This document shows positions 40,141 through 48,876 of a DNA stretch of 64,000 bases, in pieces. This DNA comes from Vulcanimicrobiota bacterium (lineage in GTDB: Bacteria > Vulcanimicrobiota > Vulcanimicrobiia > Vulcanimicrobiales > Vulcanimicrobiaceae), in the NCBI GenBank assembly GCA_003161435.1, contig PMOS01000024.1, forward strand, positions 177,158 through 241,157, in the 5' to 3' direction. Position numbers and translations under genes: made by a program. The notes below the pieces were generated by a model that was not told where the DNA came from, ran no database searches, and was given only the letters and a program-made list of their open reading frames with translations. How positions within the stretch are numbered: position 1 is the first letter of the stretch; each line of letters opens with the position of its first letter.

Positions 40141-40469
40141 GTCGAGCCTTCACCAAGGAACGTGACGACGAGCCCGACGAGGTCGTGTTCGTGCGCGCAC
40201 GGCGCAAAGGGGCCGACACGCCGACCCCACCGGCCGATCACGGCATCGTCGGCTTCGGCGCGACGGTGGTCGTCGAGGGCGTCGGGCCGGCCGCCAGGAC
40301 CTTCACCATCGCCGACGCCGACCAGACCGACCTCGCCGCGGGGCGGCTCGGGATCGACTCCCCGCTGGCCGAGGCAATGACCGGCGCGCGGGCGGGCGAC
40401 ACCGTGGTGTGGCACCGGCCCGCCGGGGACTTGCCCCTCAAGGTCGTCTCGATAACCTACGACGACTGA
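40137..40469 (+). CDS. GreA/GreB C-terminal domain protein
   Basis: 110 residues. After an acidic/basic 30-residue lead, GIVGFGATVVVEGVGPAART and TFTIADADQTDLAAGRLGID, then SPLAEAMTGARAGDTVVW are the FKBP-like C-terminal domain of transcript-cleavage factors; the N-terminal coiled coil that reaches into RNA polymerase is missing. Such short proteins (Rnk type) can bind RNA polymerase and compete with GreA. ATG overlaps the RuBisCO-like gene as ATGA, so the two are translationally coupled. Confidence 0.85.
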   Translation: MSRAFTKERDDEPDEVVFVRARRKGADTPTPPADHGIVGFGATVVVEGVGPAARTFTIADADQTDLAAGRLGIDSPLAEAMTGARAGDTVVWHRPAGDLPLKVVSITYDD

Positions 40470-40487
40470 GCGTCCAGCCGACGGCGG

Positions 40488-43400
40488 TCACGACCGGGCC
40501 GTGACGAGCGCGCCCCACGCGTTCAGGGCTCGATCAGATTGTTCGCGCAGCGTCGACCACGTCGCGCGTTCGCCCGGCGTCGGGGCGGCGTCGGCGCTCT
40601 CGACGGCACCGAACAGATCGCCCAGCGCGCCGGCGTACCAGCGCAGCGTCGTGAAGCTCGTCGCCGGCGCGCCGACGGAGTTGCGCGGATCGCGTAGCGG
40701 CGAAGCTCCGGCAATCGCGTCGATTCGCGCGACGTCGGCGCCTGGCTTCGCGCGCAGTGCGTCGGCTTGCGCGAGCGCCGCCTGAACGCGCGCGAGGAGC
40801 GCGTCGACGTCGTGCGCCAGCGCATACTGCGCGCGCAGGTCGGCGTCGGTTGCCGGCATGCGCGGATCTCGTCGTACCGTGAGTGAGCGCGCGTAGGTAT
40901 GTCCGTCGACCGTCAACCGCACCGCGTAACGGCCGGGCGGGACGAACGGTCCGTCGCCGCCGCGCCGGCGCCGCCCGGTCGCGCTCGCCGCCGCGTGCAG
41001 GTCCCACCAGAAGCGCTGCATCCCCGGCTGCGCCGACGGGCGCGTCGGCGGCACGAGCCAGTATGCAGGGAAATCGGCGGTATTCGGGTCGACCGGCTTG
41101 ACGACGTCGGCGCTCGACCACACGCGCAGAACGTTGCCCGCCGTGTCGGCGATCTGGAGCGTCACCGGGCCGCGTGCGTCGCGCGGTACGGCGTAGTCGA
41201 TCGCCGCGCCGTAGGGCGGGTTCTCGCCGGTCGGAACCTCGGGCGGCGACGCTTCGGCTTCGTCGTTGTACGGGCGCATGCGCACCACGTCGCGCGGCGC
41301 GAAGAGCCTCGCATCCGATGACGGATCGGCGGCCAGCTCACGCAGCGGCGCGATGTCGTCGAGGATCCAGAACGCGCGGCCGAATGTCGCGATCGCGAGA
41401 TCGCCCTGTCGCACCGCAATGTCGCGCACCGAGATGGTCGGCAAGTTGCGCTGCAACGAGCTCCACGAAGCGCCGTCGTCGAACGACGCGAACACGCCCA
41501 TCTCGGTTCCCGCGTACAGCAGGCCGCGCCGCGCCGTATCCTCGCGCACGACGTTGACGAAGCTACCGTCGGGGATCCCGCGCACCGCGAGCCTCCAGTT
41601 TCGGCCGAAGTCGTGCGTGATGTAGACGTACGGCCGATCGTCGTCGAGACGATGCCGATCGACCGCGACGTACGCCGAACCGAGATCGAAGTGCGATGCT
41701 TCGACGATCCCGACTTTGCTCCATGCGCTCAGACCGCGCGGCGTGACGTCGTGCCACGTGCGGCCGCCGTCGCGCGTGAAATAAACCAATCCGTCGTCGG
41801 TCCCCGCCCACAACGTGTCGGCCCGCAGCGGCGACGGCGCGAGCGCGTAGACGACTCCGCGGCGCGGGCCGCGCACCGGCGTGTCGGCGATCGTCACCGC
41901 ATCGAGCGTCGACGGGGTCGCCGGGTCGGCCCGAGTCAGGTCGCCGGAGATCGGCTCCCAGCTCCCGCCGCCGTTGCGCGAGCGGAAGATGACCTGATGC
42001 GACGCGTAAAGCGCGTGATCGATGCCGAACGCCAGCGGCAGGGTCCAGGTCGAACGCCAGACACCGGGTCGCCCGAGCGTCGGCGAGAGCGATCGCGTCT
42101 GAGCCGTGCGCAGGTTCTCGCGATCGACCTCGCCGCCGTAGACGACGTTTGCGTCGCGCGGGTCGGGGGCGATCGAGCCGCTCTCGCCGCCGGCGTTGAG
42201 CGGTCGCCAGTCGCGCGACTCGATCCCGGCGTGCGCGCTGCGCGAGACGATCATCGCCGCGCCGCTGTCCTGCTGCGCGCCGTACACGTTGAACGGGTAC
42301 GCATCATCGGTCGCGACGTGATAGAACTGCCCGGTCGGCTGGTTGAACCACGAGCTCCACGTCGCCGCGCCGTCGATGCTCACGCTCACGCCCTGATCGC
42401 TCCCGAGCACCATCCGCGAACCATCGGTCGGATCGATCCACAGTTGATGCATGTCGTCGCCGTCGGGCGATCCTTTGACCGGGCGGAACGATGCGCCACC
42501 GTCGGTCGAGCGGTAGAACGAGGTGTCGGAGATGTAGACGAGGTCGGCGTTCTTCGGGTCGACCGCGACGTGACAGAAATACCAGCCGCGCTGCCACAGC
42601 CGCGGATCCTTGTCGACCAGCCGCCACGTCGCGCCGGCGTCGTCGCTGCGATAGAGTCCGCCCACCTTCGCATCGACGATCGCGTAGACACGATTCGGAT
42701 CGGAGGGAGCGACCGCGAGCCCGATCTTGCCGACGCCGTCGGACGGAAAGCCGTTGCCGTGAATCGGACTCCACGTCACGCCGCCGTCGGTCGACTTGTA
42801 GAGCCCGCTGCCTGGACCGTTCGACGGCGGATAGGTGTTCCACGGCGGGCGGCGCGTTTGCCACAGCGACGCGAAGACGACGTGCAGCGCGGGATCGCCG
42901 GCCAGATCGATCGCCCCGGTGTCGCGGTCGTGGAACAGCGTGCGCGTCCAGGTCGTGCCGCCGTCGGTCGAACGGTAGACACCGCGCGTGTCGTTCGGGG
43001 CGTACGCGTGACCGAGCGCCGCGACCAGCAGCGTGCGCGGATCGTGCGGGTCGACCACGATGCGGCCGATCTGACGCGAGTCCTCGAGGCCGATTCGCGT
43101 CCAGGTCGCGCCCGCGTCGGTCGAGCGGTACATCCCGTTGCCGTGGATCATGTCCGAGCGCATGTCGGCCTCACCACTACCGACGTAGACCGTGCGTGAA
43201 TCGCTCGGCGCGACGGCGAGCGCTCCGATCGATGCGACCGGCTGCGAGTCCATCACCGGCGTCCATGTCCGCCCCGCGTTCGTCGTCTTCCACACGCCGC
43301 CGCCGACGGCGCCGAAGTAGAACGTGCGCGGATCGCCGGCGACGCCCGCGACCGCGACCGCGCGGCCGCCGCGAAACGGGCCGATGTTGCGCCAGCGCAG

Positions 43401-43520
43401 CCCCGCGTACAGCGAAGGGTCCACGCTGCGAACGCCCTGCGCGCGCAGCGGAACGGCGCAGATGCAAACGGACGCGGTGAGGGCCGCGACGAGAACCGCG
43501 GCGGCTGGACGTCGGCGCAT
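40488..43520 (-). CDS. Large secreted BNR/sortilin-type beta-propeller protein
   Basis: 1010 residues with a signal peptide (MRRRPAAAVLVAALTASVCI). The chain has many Asp-box repeats of S/T-x-D-x-G-x-T-W (STDAGATWTR, STDGGTTWTR, RDGGRTWHDV) that make two beta-propellers up to about residue 740, like the VPS10/sortilin or WD40-YVTN glycosyl hydrolase-like family. A C-terminal region resembles FlgD/Ig and a helical end. Similar proteins are annotated as glycosyl hydrolases without proof of activity. Probably periplasmic or extracellular. It is at the end of a minus-strand run, 42 bases after a membrane-protein gene. Confidence 0.88.
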   Translation of the reverse strand: MRRRPAAAVLVAALTASVCICAVPLRAQGVRSVDPSLYAGLRWRNIGPFRGGRAVAVAGVAGDPRTFYFGAVGGGVWKTTNAGRTWTPVMDSQPVASIGALAVAPSDSRTVYVGSGEADMRSDMIHGNGMYRSTDAGATWTRIGLEDSRQIGRIVVDPHDPRTLLVAALGHAYAPNDTRGVYRSTDGGTTWTRTLFHDRDTGAIDLAGDPALHVVFASLWQTRRPPWNTYPPSNGPGSGLYKSTDGGVTWSPIHGNGFPSDGVGKIGLAVAPSDPNRVYAIVDAKVGGLYRSDDAGATWRLVDKDPRLWQRGWYFCHVAVDPKNADLVYISDTSFYRSTDGGASFRPVKGSPDGDDMHQLWIDPTDGSRMVLGSDQGVSVSIDGAATWSSWFNQPTGQFYHVATDDAYPFNVYGAQQDSGAAMIVSRSAHAGIESRDWRPLNAGGESGSIAPDPRDANVVYGGEVDRENLRTAQTRSLSPTLGRPGVWRSTWTLPLAFGIDHALYASHQVIFRSRNGGGSWEPISGDLTRADPATPSTLDAVTIADTPVRGPRRGVVYALAPSPLRADTLWAGTDDGLVYFTRDGGRTWHDVTPRGLSAWSKVGIVEASHFDLGSAYVAVDRHRLDDDRPYVYITHDFGRNWRLAVRGIPDGSFVNVVREDTARRGLLYAGTEMGVFASFDDGASWSSLQRNLPTISVRDIAVRQGDLAIATFGRAFWILDDIAPLRELAADPSSDARLFAPRDVVRMRPYNDEAEASPPEVPTGENPPYGAAIDYAVPRDARGPVTLQIADTAGNVLRVWSSADVVKPVDPNTADFPAYWLVPPTRPSAQPGMQRFWWDLHAAASATGRRRRGGDGPFVPPGRYAVRLTVDGHTYARSLTVRRDPRMPATDADLRAQYALAHDVDALLARVQAALAQADALRAKPGADVARIDAIAGASPLRDPRNSVGAPATSFTTLRWYAGALGDLFGAVESADAAPTPGERATWSTLREQSDRALNAWGALVTARS

Positions 43521-43562
43521 ATCGCGCTTGTACGCGATCCTGCGCGTAGCTTCTTCTTTGCG

Positions 43563-44552
43563 TCAGTCGCCGGAGGCGGAATCGTCCCCGCTATCGCCTC
43601 CGCCGCCGGCTTTGCTTGCGTGGGGCGGCTCGGAAGCCAACTTCCATTTCCGCTCCTTCAGGGGAACGCGATACAGCGCGAGCTTGCTGACATCAGTCCA
43701 GAACTCTCGCCGTTTCGCCTCGGATGGCGGAAGCACGTACCCAAGTTGCGCCGCCAACGCCGGCAAATAGCAGTCGAAGGCACCCTTTACCAAGTTCCCC
43801 CACGCGACCAGTCGGCCGATCGACCATCCATACGCCGTCGCTGCAACCACCAACGCAACGACGATCGTCGTCACCAATTCCGCCGAGTCCGCCGGCGCCG
43901 CCGTGAAACCCGTCCAGCCATATTCGGCGATCAGCTTCACGGCGGCCGCGCAGGCGATGATGAACGCGAGCAGGCACGTGTTGACGAAGAAATCGGCCTG
44001 CGCGTGCGCGTCGCTGATGAGTTGCTCATAGCTCGACGGAATTACCGCTTCCAGACGCTCCCAGATGCTGATGCTGTCCGCGCCGTACATGTCGCGTGAG
44101 TAAACTTCGAAGGCCCGAATGGTGTTTCCGAAGAGGGTCGGCAAGAACTCGTCCTCGTTCGACGGATACGTGTTCAACAGCGCGAAGCGGATGTTGCTGC
44201 CCTCTCCCTTTTTGCCGGCTGCGCGGAGGCGCTCACGTTCGGCGCTCAAGCGGCGGAAACGTCGCTTGTGCCATTCCTTCAGCAGCGTGAGCCACGAAAC
44301 CGGAGGAAGATATCCCTCGAGCAAGCGATACGCAAAGTAATTCAGGCTGAGCAAGAGGACGGCGAGGACCCAGACAACCAGTGCGACGTAGGTAAGGTCC
44401 GCGAACGGGTTCTGCGACGGCGGCGCGCACAGCACGGCGAACCACGGCGCACAGTGAAAGACGTTGACCGCGGTAAACACCGCCATGAGCGCCGGTAACA
44501 AGAATCCCATGACGAAGGCCTTGTCGGCCAGCTTCGATACGCTAGAGAGCAC
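43563..44552 (-). CDS. Four-helix membrane protein of unknown function
   Basis: 329 residues with two N-terminal helices (VMGFLLPALMAVFTAVNVFH, VALVVWVLAVLLLSLNYFAY), a charged cytoplasmic loop of about 100 residues, two further helices (LLAFIIACAAAVKLIA and ELVTTIVVALVVAATAYGWS) and a Gly/Ser/Asp-rich end. No family recognised. Less GC-biased codon use than flanks. It is 12 bases after the helical-protein gene and belongs to the same operon as the H1-like protein. Confidence 0.72.
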   Translation of the reverse strand: MLSSVSKLADKAFVMGFLLPALMAVFTAVNVFHCAPWFAVLCAPPSQNPFADLTYVALVVWVLAVLLLSLNYFAYRLLEGYLPPVSWLTLLKEWHKRRFRRLSAERERLRAAGKKGEGSNIRFALLNTYPSNEDEFLPTLFGNTIRAFEVYSRDMYGADSISIWERLEAVIPSSYEQLISDAHAQADFFVNTCLLAFIIACAAAVKLIAEYGWTGFTAAPADSAELVTTIVVALVVAATAYGWSIGRLVAWGNLVKGAFDCYLPALAAQLGYVLPPSEAKRREFWTDVSKLALYRVPLKERKWKLASEPPHASKAGGGGDSGDDSASGD

Positions 44553-44564
44553 TGCGGCGACGTT

Positions 44565-44969
44565 CTACGACTCGAGGATCGTCGGATCGCCTGCAAGTGC
44601 TTCATCTGTGACTGCCTCGTCGGTCACATCGTACGGCGGCGGCCGACGAAAGTCTTCGGTGATCGTGGGGTTGCCGGGTAGGGACGCGAGCACACGCACG
44701 ATCCCCTCGAGCGCGAAAACCGACAAGTCCAGCGTCGTCGAAACGTTCTGATCGCGTACCGAGGCGCGGACCTTGACGACCTTCGCGAGAGCGCTTTGAA
44801 TGTCGACGTGTTCGGAATCAGCTCCAATCGCGAGAACCTTGTCGAGCCGCGCCGCCGCATCGCTCCACGCCGTTACGTGCGCATCGACGGCGGGCTCAGT
44901 GCCGAATGCAATCGTGAGGTCCGAGGCGGTCTGCACAACTTCGTCGCGCAGCCGTGCGACGGTCGCCAT
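44565..44969 (-). CDS. Small helical protein carrying the L-x-G-[ND]-P-T-I-x-E motif twice
   Basis: 134 residues. An N-terminal helical part (ATVARLRDEVVQTASDLTIA, ARLDKVLAIG, SALAKVVKVRASVR) and a C-terminal proline-rich tail. The motif SLPGNPTITE occurs at about residue 100 and ALAGDPTILES is the very C-terminus. The same motif ends the H1-like protein encoded just upstream (LPGNPTIPE). The start ATG overlaps its stop as TGATG. No family recognised. The shared motif implies a shared partner or shared origin. Confidence 0.68.
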   Translation of the reverse strand: MATVARLRDEVVQTASDLTIAFGTEPAVDAHVTAWSDAAARLDKVLAIGADSEHVDIQSALAKVVKVRASVRDQNVSTTLDLSVFALEGIVRVLASLPGNPTITEDFRRPPPYDVTDEAVTDEALAGDPTILES

Positions 44970-44998
44970 CACTCAGGGATCGTCGGATTGCCGGGAAG
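44571..44998 (-). repeat. Three 27-bp direct repeats encoding the shared motif
   Basis: Copies at 44571-44597, 44655-44681 and 44972-44998, all in frame. The first and third agree at about 22 of 27 positions. They encode LAGDPTILE, LPGNPTITE and LPGNPTIPE. The copies are spaced 84 and 317 bases. They appear to have spread by local duplication, since the codons and not only the residues are alike. Confidence 0.6.
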
Positions 44999-45253
44999 TG
45001 CCGCCGCCTTCTTGCGGATGTTGCCGTTCTTTTTCTTTCTGACGGCCTTTCTGGCGCCGGCTTTTTTCACATCACCGGCTTTCTTGCGACCGCCGGCTTT
45101 CTTGCGACCGGCGGCCTTCTTTCGCGCGGTCGTCTTACGCGCGCCGGCCTTGCGCGTCGTTTTTTTGCGCGCCGTCGTCTTGCGAGCGGTCGTTTTGCGC
45201 GTGGTTTTCTTGCGCGCCGACTTGCGTTTCGAGGCAGCCTTTTTCGCAGCCAA
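44969..45253 (-). CDS. Lysine-rich histone H1-like protein (second copy) with C-terminal tag
   Basis: 94 residues. I place the start at TTG 45253, because the product then begins MAAKKAASKRKS, aligned with the first copy at 15926, and GGAGG lies seven bases upstream. GTG 45256 would add one residue. KKTT/ARKTT repeats fill the middle; the end is KNGNIRKKAAALPGNPTIPE, a tag that the first copy lacks. DNA-binding, nucleoid-compacting function is inferred from composition. Lies 41 bases after the S9 peptidase gene. Confidence 0.82.
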   Translation of the reverse strand: MAAKKAASKRKSARKKTTRKTTARKTTARKKTTRKAGARKTTARKKAAGRKKAGGRKKAGDVKKAGARKAVRKKKNGNIRKKAAALPGNPTIPE

Positions 45254-45294
45254 CACACCCTCCGTTCGGAGAAACTGCTAGGCCGTTTCGCCGA

Positions 45295-47328
45295 CTAGCC
45301 CGAGTCGCCTTCCCCGGCGAGCGGACGGAACAGCGCGCCGGCCTCGTTCGCGACGGGCTCGACGCCCGCCGGTTTGAGGTGGCGCACGAACCAGTGCGCG
45401 ATCGCACGCAGGCGCAAGATGCGGCTGCGCGGTTTGCCGCTGCGCGAGAGCTCGTGTCCCGTTTCAGCGAAGCGCACGAACTCGGTGTCGGTCTTGCCCA
45501 TGCGGCGCAGGATCGTGAACAACTGTTCGCCTTGGTCGATCGGACACCGATAATCGCGTTCGCTGTGCTCGACCAACAGCGGTGCGGCGATCGCGCCCGC
45601 AGCGCGCATCGGCGAACCCTCGAACAGCTTGCGGCCGGCGTCGTCGGCATATTTGCTCAGCAGCTCGCGCTCGAGAAACCAGCCCAGGTCGGATGCACCC
45701 AGCTCGCTGACGAAGTCGTTGACCGCGCGCATCGAGACGCCGGCGGCGAAGCGATCGCTGTGGCCCATCAGCCACGTCGTCATGAAGCCGCCGTACGACC
45801 CTCCCGCGACGCCGATGCGCGACGTGTCGAACGTTCCCAGCGCGAGCGCACCGTCGAGGATGCGTAACACGTCGGCAGCGTCGATCCCGCCCCAATCGCC
45901 CAGGATGGCGTCGGCGTACGCATGGCCGTACGACTGCGAGCCGCGCGGGTTGCCGTAGGCCACGGCGATCCCCTGCGCGGCGAGAATCTGGAACTCGAAG
46001 AAGAACGTGTGGCCGTACGCGCCGTGTGGTCCGCCGTGCACTTCGAGCACCAGCGGCGGCTTGGACTCGCGCGATCGTTTGGGGCGAATCAACCATGCGT
46101 CGAGCAGGGTGCCGTCGTCGGCACGCGGTCGATAGCGCTCGGGTGCGACGACGTCCTTCTCGGCCAACCAGGGGTTGGCGTCGGTCAGGCGGCGTTCGGC
46201 ACCGTACCGCTCGAGCAGTGCGATCTCGTTCGGAACCGTCGGCGTGCCGTAGGCGATCGCGATCGTCCCGTCGTCGCCGATCGAATAGGCGTAGATGTGG
46301 CGTTCGCCGCCGGCGACGACGCGCGTACCGGTTCCGTCGCGCGCAAACGCGCGCAGCGAGGTGCTGCCGTCGTCGCAGACTTGGACGAAGATCTCGCGAT
46401 CGCCGTCGCCCCAGACCGGCGCCGGCGCGACGCCGCTGCGCAGATCGCCGGCGAGACAGTCGCCGACCGTGCGGCCGAGCCCGGCCGACAACGACCGGGT
46501 CGCGCCGCCTTCGACCGGCGCAACGAGCAGTTCGGTGTCGAAGCGACCGCCGCCGTCGTCGCCGTGATGATGCCCGATGAACGCGATCTCTTTCCCGTCG
46601 TGCGACCATGCCGGCGTGGCCATCGGTCCGGTGCCGGACGTCAGGCGCCTCAATGTACCGTCGTCGACCGCGACGATATAGATGTCGCTGAGCGCCGTCG
46701 CCGCCTCCGGCAGATCGATGCGGGAGCAGAACGCGATGCGGGTGCCGTCGGGCGACCACGACGGCGTGTTCACGTCGAAGTCTCCGTGGGTGATCCGGCG
46801 CGCCTCGCCCCCGCTCGCTTCGATCACGAAGAGATGCTTGCGCGCACCGTCGAGCAACCCGTCGGCGTCGCTCTTGAAGGGCAGCATGCGGATGTGACGC
46901 GCACCGGTCTTCTCGTCATGATAGATGCGCGCCGTCGCCGCGTCGTGCGCGGCCGTCGCGGCAAAGGCCAGCCGTTTTCCGTCGGGCGACCAGGCGAGCG
47001 CGGTGACCTTGGGGTAGCCTTCGCTCAGCGGCGTCGCCTCGCCGCCGTCGAGCGGAAGCACATAGACGCGTGCCTGTTCGTCACGCTCGGTGACGAACGC
47101 AACCGCCTTCCCGCCGGGCGCGATGCGCGGCAAACGGTCGTTCGTCCCGGCCGTGAACGCACGGTCGAGGCCGTTGCGATCGATCCGCCGGATCGCTCCA
47201 TGCACTTCGTCGGCGTCGCGGTCGAACCACGAGCGGCGGTAGTAGACCGCCGACCCGTCGGGGCTGATCTGCGGGTCCGAGATCAGCACGACGCGCGAGA
47301 GGTCGCTAGGAACGAGAGGAGTGGTCAT
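45295..47328 (-). CDS. S9 family prolyl-oligopeptidase-like serine peptidase
   Basis: 677 residues. An N-terminal beta-propeller with TolB-like repeats (AWSPDGKRLAF, SWSPDGTRIAFCS, AWSHDGKEIAFIG) leads to an alpha/beta hydrolase domain. The triad is Ser about 511 in GGSYGG, Asp about 592 in SERDYRCPI and His about 625 in ETGHELS. HGGPHGAYG is the oxyanion region. It resembles acylaminoacyl-peptidase or dipeptidyl-peptidase types. No signal peptide, so probably cytosolic; cleaves short peptides. Divergent start from the amidase-like gene at 47351. Confidence 0.92.
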   Translation of the reverse strand: MTTPLVPSDLSRVVLISDPQISPDGSAVYYRRSWFDRDADEVHGAIRRIDRNGLDRAFTAGTNDRLPRIAPGGKAVAFVTERDEQARVYVLPLDGGEATPLSEGYPKVTALAWSPDGKRLAFAATAAHDAATARIYHDEKTGARHIRMLPFKSDADGLLDGARKHLFVIEASGGEARRITHGDFDVNTPSWSPDGTRIAFCSRIDLPEAATALSDIYIVAVDDGTLRRLTSGTGPMATPAWSHDGKEIAFIGHHHGDDGGGRFDTELLVAPVEGGATRSLSAGLGRTVGDCLAGDLRSGVAPAPVWGDGDREIFVQVCDDGSTSLRAFARDGTGTRVVAGGERHIYAYSIGDDGTIAIAYGTPTVPNEIALLERYGAERRLTDANPWLAEKDVVAPERYRPRADDGTLLDAWLIRPKRSRESKPPLVLEVHGGPHGAYGHTFFFEFQILAAQGIAVAYGNPRGSQSYGHAYADAILGDWGGIDAADVLRILDGALALGTFDTSRIGVAGGSYGGFMTTWLMGHSDRFAAGVSMRAVNDFVSELGASDLGWFLERELLSKYADDAGRKLFEGSPMRAAGAIAAPLLVEHSERDYRCPIDQGEQLFTILRRMGKTDTEFVRFAETGHELSRSGKPRSRILRLRAIAHWFVRHLKPAGVEPVANEAGALFRPLAGEGDSG

Positions 47329-47350
47329 CGCAGCCGGGCATTATCGCCGA

Positions 47351-47962
47351 GTGACGCGGCTTCCCGCAATCCTCGCCATCCTCGGCGCGCTGCTCGCGGC
47401 GACGTCAGCGGCGGCTTCGGCCGACGATGCCGACGTGCTCGTACAAGCCGGCCACCAAGGCCGGCCGGCGAGTTGCGCACCACTGCACGTCAAGGCCTGC
47501 AACCTCGGCACCGGGGCGTCTGGCGAGCGTGAGCGTGACTGGACGCCGATCGTCGCCGACGAGGCGGCGCGCGTTTTGCGCGCGCACGGATACACGGTCA
47601 TCCGGCGTCCGGCCGACTATGCCGAGCAGGACACGGCGCGCGCGGCGGTCTTTCTGCACTTCGATGGCGCGGTGACGTGCGCCAGCGGTGCGTCGGTCGG
47701 CTTCCCCGATACGACCAGCCGCGCGTTCGTCGACGCCTGGGAGAAGCGCTATCTCGCCTTCTTTCCATATCGGTTCGTCGGCGAGAACTTCACCGAGAAC
47801 GAACACCGCTATTACGGTTTTCGCAAAGTGGACGCGCCCGAGAAGCTGCTGATCGAGTTCGGCGAGATGACCTGCCCGGCGCAATTCGCGTGGATGCAGC
47901 CGCGGCTTCGCCAGCTCGGCGATACGGTCGCCACGTTCCTGATGGAACGTTTGCCGCGGTGA
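47351..47962 (+). CDS. Periplasmic N-acetylmuramoyl-L-alanine amidase-like protein
   Basis: 203 residues from GTG 47351 with a signal peptide (VTRLPAILAILGALLAATSA). The Amidase_3-like pattern is VLVQAGHQG (first zinc His), NLGTGASGERERDW (Glu), and FLHFDGAVTC with a second His region, while EFGEMTCPAQFAWMQ gives the final acid. The family cleaves the peptide stem from peptidoglycan. Divergences around the zinc site make activity uncertain. GTG 47321 in frame would overlap the S9 gene start. GTGA overlap to the beta-lactamase-like gene. Confidence 0.7.
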   Translation: MTRLPAILAILGALLAATSAAASADDADVLVQAGHQGRPASCAPLHVKACNLGTGASGERERDWTPIVADEAARVLRAHGYTVIRRPADYAEQDTARAAVFLHFDGAVTCASGASVGFPDTTSRAFVDAWEKRYLAFFPYRFVGENFTENEHRYYGFRKVDAPEKLLIEFGEMTCPAQFAWMQPRLRQLGDTVATFLMERLPR

Positions 47963-48828
47963 GGCGCACGGCGTTTCTCGGCGCGGCGCTGGCTGCGTGC
48001 GCGCTGCCGGTGCGCGCCGCGGCGCAGACTCCCCCGCGGCTGGACGACCTGCTCGACGACATTCCGGGGACGACCGGCGTCATCGCGCTCACCATGGGCG
48101 ACGGGCCGCCGTTCCTCGCGATACGCGAGAACGAGCTCTTCCCGTCGGCGTCGGTGATCAAGCTGGCGATCTTGGCAACGGTGTACCGCGCGTACGACGA
48201 GGCGACGGCGAAGCCGAGCGATCTCGTGCGCACGCGCGCCGCCGATCTCATCGGCGGTTCGGATGTGCTGGCCGGATCACCGGCCGGCAGGGCCTGGAGC
48301 ATCGACGCGCTCGTCAAAGCGATGATTCGTCTGAGCGACAACTCCGCATCGAACACACTGATCACCGCCTTTGGGATGGGATCCGTCAATGCGACGATGC
48401 GGGAGGCGGGGATGACGAGCTCGCGCCTGGCCCGGCACTTCGCCGACGTCGTCCCCGCGTGGCATCGCAGCGAGAACGTCATCACGCCGGCCGACACGGC
48501 GACGCTGCTCTACGCGATCGAGCGCGGCATGCGCGAAGGCGTCCCGACGATCGCCTCGCCGCAGAGCTGCCGAGCGATGATCGAGATCCTGCTGGGCAAC
48601 GAAGACAAGTCCAAGATCGTCCGTGGGCTGCCGCGGGATACACCGTGCGCGCACAAGACCGGCGAGATCGACGGCGTGCGCAACGACGCCGGCGTGGTCG
48701 ACCCGTTCGGCGACGCGCCGTACGTGCTCGTCGTGTTGACCCGCGATCTGCGCGACTACGCGGCCGGCGACGCCGGAATCGCGGCGATCGCGCACCGGAT
48801 CGACCCGGCGTTGCGGCAGGGAAGCTGA
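47959..48828 (+). CDS. Class A beta-lactamase-like serine hydrolase
   Basis: 289 residues with signal peptide (VRRTAFLGAALAACALPVRA). S65-x-x-K68 in SASVIKLAI, SDN at 126-128 and KTG at 233-235 are all present, as in class A enzymes. The omega-loop glutamate (E-x-x-L-N) is not evident, so it may be a weak hydrolase or a DD-peptidase-like protein. GTG overlaps the amidase-like stop. Cell-wall work fits its neighbour. Resistance to any drug is not implied. Confidence 0.85.
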   Translation: MRRTAFLGAALAACALPVRAAAQTPPRLDDLLDDIPGTTGVIALTMGDGPPFLAIRENELFPSASVIKLAILATVYRAYDEATAKPSDLVRTRAADLIGGSDVLAGSPAGRAWSIDALVKAMIRLSDNSASNTLITAFGMGSVNATMREAGMTSSRLARHFADVVPAWHRSENVITPADTATLLYAIERGMREGVPTIASPQSCRAMIEILLGNEDKSKIVRGLPRDTPCAHKTGEIDGVRNDAGVVDPFGDAPYVLVVLTRDLRDYAAGDAGIAAIAHRIDPALRQGS

Positions 48829-48876
48829 GGATCGCACGTAACCGCGCAAGGAAGTTCCATCGTGAGGGGGAGAGCC

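Noticed and set aside
41613..43199. 528-codon plus-strand frame over the BNR-repeat gene
   Set aside because: Mirror of the beta-propeller gene; no recognisable domain.
45922..47532. 536-codon plus-strand frame over the S9 peptidase
   Set aside because: Antisense of a clear S9 peptidase; extends into the start of the amidase-like gene in another frame.
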